Positions 60,074 through 64,000 of a stretch of DNA of 64,000 nt are shown piece after piece. Every line of letters starts with the position of its first letter. The stretch's first letter is position 1. Below the pieces are notes generated by a model. It had not been told where the DNA came from. It saw only the letters and a list, made by a program, of their open reading frames with translations, and did not search any database. Source of the stretch: Trichopria drosophilae (lineage: Eukaryota > Arthropoda > Insecta > Hymenoptera > Diapriidae). Made by a program: the position numbers and the translations under genes. The stretch spans positions 101,551,001-101,615,000 of the forward strand of contig CM059587.1 of assembly GCA_030407085.1 (NCBI GenBank), given 5' to 3'.

Positions 60074-61550
60074 CCAGACAACCAAAACTCAGCTGTGAAA
60101 GTCGACTATAAGACGATTGTTGACTATAAAGTTGATTTAATGTTGACTTTTACTGGGACATTCATAGTCGAATTTTAAAGTCAACTTTAACCCATTTCGT
60201 CCCAAAGTGTCCGTTTTGTCCGTCAATGTTCAACGACGTATTACTATATATTTTCAGCCCCTAAAAAGAATCGCCAAAGCCATAATCCACTATTTTCGAG
60301 GTCGCTCTTTGATTTATGCCATTTAGAATACGGAAAGACAATGTGCTAACCCTCATTTTCTTCAATTAAAAAAAATAAAGGGTAATTTTAAGGCTATTTT
60401 TTCAAAAAAGTGCAATTTTCAATGCGAAATACTCCATAAAATTCAGTGAAATGACCAAAAACAGGGCGGTCGAGGTCCATAATAAAGAGTTATGACATAT
60501 ACTTATTTTATTTGTTACATCCAAGGGTTGCAAAACCACCCTTAACCCGTAATAGTCAAACGGAAACAAAAATGATGAATTGTCGGAAAATCGTAGACTT
60601 TTTGAAAAATTTTTGTTGAACAAAAAGTTCTTAGAATCGGTCAAAGAATGTGCTGAATTTTTTTCAGAATTTTTTGAATATTTTTTGAATTTTTCAAAAT
60701 CCAAAAAATTAAAAAATTGTTCAAAAAATTCTGAAAAAGTTCAGTGTGTTCTTTGATCGATTCTGAGAACTTTTTGTTCAGCGACGTTTATTATATCGGT
60801 AACAGTAAGGTTTATAGTACTGGCTAAAGACGTTGTATACAAAGCAGCGGCAAAAATGGAACTTCTCGAATGGTCGAAATTCAGGAATTTTTTATTCGAA
60901 AATGAGACTGTTTCGGAATAAACGTCGCTGAACAAAAGTTCTCAGAATCGATCATAGAACACGCTGAATTTTTTTCAGAATTTTTTGAACAATTTTTTAA
61001 TTTTTTCCAATTTTTGGATTTTGAAAAATTAAAAAAATATTCAAAAAATTCTGAAAAAAATTTAGCACATTCTTTGATCGATTCTAAGAACTTTTTGTTC
61101 AACAAAAATTTTTCAAAAAGTCTACGATTTTCCGACCATTCATCATTTTTGTTTCCGTTTGACTATTACGGATTAAGGGTGGTTTTGCAACCCTTGGATG
61201 TAACAAATAAAATAAGTATATGTCATAACTCTTTATTATGGACCTCGACCGCCCTGTTTTTGGTCATTTCACTGAATTTTATGGAGTATTTCGCATTGAA
61301 AATTGCACTTTTTTGAAAAAATAGCCTTAAAATTACCCTTTATTTTTTTTAATTGAAGAAAATGAGGGTTAGGACATTGTTTTTCCGTTTTCTAAATGGC
61401 ATAAATCGATAGAGCGACCTCGAAAATAGCGGATTATCGCTTTGGCGATTCTTTTAGGGGCTGAAAATATATAGTAATACGTCGTTGAACATTGACGGAC
61501 AAAACGGACACTTTGGGACGAAATGGGTTAAATCAACTTTCAGTTGTCTG
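60074..61550. mobile_element. Young 1.4 kb palindrome (fold-back element)
   Basis: The two arms, about 60183-60792 and 60917-61527, are near-identical reverse complements around a 124 bp spacer (centre about 60855). The outer ends read CCAGACAAC on the left (60074) and GTTGTCTGG on the right (to 61551). The left edge carries about 85 extra bases of GACTATAA modules (60090-60180), like the 31 kb element. Because the arms match, each carries the same outward 100-codon frame (60402-60704 minus, 61014-61316 plus); the two translations differ at four residues. The frame has no recognised product. Additional short inverted motifs (AAAAAGTTCT(T/C)AGAATCG) recur inside each arm. A recent hairpin-type duplication or fold-back transposon is inferred. 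Confidence 0.85.
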
Positions 61551-61574
61551 GGTAATTAAAATGTTTTTTTTTCA

Positions 61575-62093
61575 GGACGAACTAGACTAGTCATTTCTTA
61601 CGTATTTTGGATCGTGCAACCCGAATCAGGGGTCGGAATTCACAAGTTGATTCGTTTTTCTAACCAATTTTGAAATTGGGACCGTTGATACGATTTAGAA
61701 GTTAAATTTACATTTTACGAATTCTATAAATTCTTCAAATTTTTGTTGGAATTCGCTAAAAGTTTGGTGCTTGTTTTTTCAGTTGACCGAATACTGAATA
61801 CAAATATATAATCAGATGTTTTAAATTTAGAATAGCGGTCCGCCAAAATTGCATGCGCCATTTTGAATTTGAAGAATCTATTCAATTGATTTGTAAAGTT
61901 ACCTTCTAAATCGTAATCCATATCCATAATTTGAAAATTAGCTCACATCTTTCCAACATCTGACATAATGTATCGAAAGAAAAAGTAAGTTTTTTAAGAT
62001 ATAAAGAACAAACGAACAAACTTGTGAATTCTGACCCCGGATTTAGTTTCAGCGACCCAAAATACGTTAGAAATGGCTAATCTAGTTCGAGGT
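61575..62093. mobile_element. Long-TIR element, about 520 bp
   Basis: Terminal inverted repeats of about 85 bp: GGACGAACTAGACTAGTCAT, CGTATTTTGGATCGTGCAAC and AGGGGTCGGAATTCACAAG on the left (61575-61655), against CTTGTGAATTCTGACCCCGG, AGCGACCCAAAATACG and GGCTAATCTAGTTCGAGG on the right (62020-62093). The interior has one GCGCCATTTTGAATTTG phrase of the fold-back unit family. It starts only about 25 bp after the 1.4 kb palindrome ends. No coding frame. Confidence 0.8.
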
Positions 62094-64000
62094 GCAAACA
62101 AATTTATTGTTGGTGTAGGGCTGTTTAGTAATAGACAATATTAAAATAGGATTACTGGAGCAAAAAATAATAAATTGATCAACTTGTTCAAAATCGATCG
62201 CATTTTATTGATCAGATGCAGATTAAACTTCATCTTCTTCTTGAGACGTTCTTCGATCGACTTTGATTGAAGTTAATCGAAACTGATAAACAAATTAAAT
62301 CGGCAAAACGTACATTCCATTTTCATCCGAAAAGTTTTCATTTGAAAAAGTTCGAAATTTCTCAAAAATTAGATCTGCATTTAATTGATCTCATTTCATC
62401 GAATTTGATGAAAATTTGATTAATATCCTTTGATAAATATAACAAATAAATTTATGTATTTATGAACTGTAACATAAAGAGATGACGATGCTAGTAAATC
62501 GTATGTTTTATTAAATTAATTAAACATTTAAAATACGTCACTGTATAGATTATTCCTAGTTCTCCACAAATTTGTTACAAAATAAAAATTTTAAATAAAA
62601 AAAAGGAACTGAATGAAGTAAAGTTAAACTGAAACTGAAAAAATCAATTATTCGTGGGTAAGCAAGAAAATCATAAAAATAAATTTACAAATATGAACTG
62701 AAAGAAAGAAGAATCTAAATGTTGTATGTCCCAATGCAAATAATGAGGTTATTAGAACATAAAAACATTTTATATGACAACTTTAAATTAAAAACATAAG
62801 TTATGACGTATTAGGTATCAATTTACGAATAACTTTCAAGATTTGGGGTACACAAATTCTGCACTAATTTTAAGTTATTTTGATGTCTTCTTTATGTTAA
62901 CACTGTTAAGAATATTTATTTATTGAAAACTGAAAATGTTTTTAATTAATCGGTTAAGATCGGTTTTAATTTACATAATCGTATAGAACTAATAATAATG
63001 TATACTTTTCCTGGATGGACATCATGCCGACATATTATCAGAACGTAGTAATGAATTGAACATTTAATTGTAAAAATCCAAACTGTTAATTAAGAATTAA
63101 TAAAATACTGTATTCGAAAAACTTTTCTATGACGAATCACAAAAAGAGTTTTTAAAATTTGAATTCAACTTCTTTCTTATTTGTCTATATCGCACATGCG
63201 AAACAAAACTTACGTGTTTCCGTGTTGTTGATTAAGACAAAGTTTCGAGACGAAGGTATATATTATTTGTAAATTCTTTTAACTAGTTGTAGAAGAATTT
63301 AACAAATTGGCATTAAATTTGCTGCAATGGCAGTTTTTGAACCCAAATTGTCGGAGTTTTTACGGTTTCTCAACGAAGATCTCTATCAAATGAGGTTAAT
63401 TCGTTTTTTACCTTAGTGAACCTTATACCCACCAAGCTATTATCTACTTTCACTACTCTTTTTATAACAGTCTAAGTTGAATTTGATGAACGTCAATTTT
63501 TATTATTACGTTGCAATTCCTTCCTTAATGTAATGTACGTATTAAGAAAGGAATATATTTTCACGAAATAATAAATCTTGTTTTTAACGTTCATTAGTTT
63601 AAATTATGAAAAGAATTCGATACTAAAATAATTTTTTAAATGAAGATGTACTCAGTTTTTTGTTTAATTTTACTGTATTAATAATATTTTACATATGATA
63701 TTATCAATATTAAGAAATTTACAACAAATTTCAAAATTTGTGTAAAAAATTATATTTAACATATTAATTTATAAGGTACATACTAAAGAAGCATAAATTA
63801 CGCAAACCAATAAAACGACCCACTAGGACTAATAAAAGTCCACTTGAAAAATAGTTAGTTCTCTTTCAGTTGTGGGGCTCAAATAATTTTTTTGTCTAAT
63901 AAATTCGACTTTTCAAAAGATAGAAAAACTTATAAATTGAAATTTTATAATCCAGTGTTTTTGAATGTCTTTTAAATTAAAGTACCCAAAATCGAGCCAA
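62094..64000. other. AT-rich stretch without gene
   Basis: No gene recognised to the window end. Around 62170-62430 short GATC-containing phrases recur on both strands (TTGATCAGATGCAGATTAAA, TTAGATCTGCATTTAATTGA), perhaps a very old inverted repeat, but I could not align it confidently. Confidence 0.4.

Noticed and set aside
60402..61316. Two near-identical 100-codon frames as a duplicated gene
   Set aside because: The identity follows from the palindrome arms. No start context, no recognised product, and AT-rich codons. Not credited as genes.
62170..62430. Inverted repeat of GATC-containing phrases
   Set aside because: Matches are short and scattered; I could not align arms beyond what AT-rich sequence gives by chance.

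Overview
This 64 kb window looks like AT-rich, gene-poor nuclear DNA from an insect. I see no bacterial gene order and no protein family that I can name. Pointers to an insect are an interstitial run of five CCTAA units (the arthropod TTAGG telomere motif) at 48346-48370, a GA-rich, CpG-containing promoter-like island with a TCAGT initiator at 38.1-39.3 kb, short (about 100 bp) intron-like intervals near 21.8-22.1 kb, and a dense load of short non-autonomous transposons. Hymenoptera is plausible but is only a guess.

Most of the window is intergenic or long-intron DNA. The dominant structure is inverted repeats. I count about eighteen separate fold-back or long-TIR elements, from about 200 bp to 1.5 kb. 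The largest and freshest is a 1.4 kb palindrome at 60.07-61.55 kb, whose two 610 bp arms are still nearly identical. A second, older 1.1 kb palindrome lies at 49.51-50.65 kb. Several elements share a unit built around a CAAAATGGCGGATCCAA-like core (4.3, 6.2, 16.3, 28.2, 30.5 and 61.8 kb). Other elements have defined ends: a 544 bp element flanked by TTAA (32.5-33.0 kb), a 196 bp MITE with a 7 bp direct repeat (43.36-43.56 kb), and two copies of a CACAGAG-ended MITE (10.3 and 42.5 kb).

A second class of repeat is GC-rich and made of nested hairpins (34.9-36.8 kb and 43.7-44.2 kb). In its two best copies, the loop of the main hairpin lies in opposite orientation while the arms and flanks are collinear. 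This suggests that the loop inverted between its arms, and I consider it the most unusual observation here.

Candidate gene parts are few and weak: a possible small transcription unit on the plus strand at 21.26-22.11 kb, a possible 3' terminal exon with a poly(A) signal on the minus strand at 27.09-27.30 kb beside what may be decayed coding sequence, a probable non-coding exon at 9.10-9.32 kb, and a likely promoter/first-exon island at 38.1-39.3 kb. GC-richer blocks at 5.2, 12.3, 47.7 and 57.4 kb have no coding signature and may be conserved regulatory elements. The gene controlled by the 38-39 kb island, if any, lies outside the window or has very long introns. All boundaries were read by eye; none was computed.
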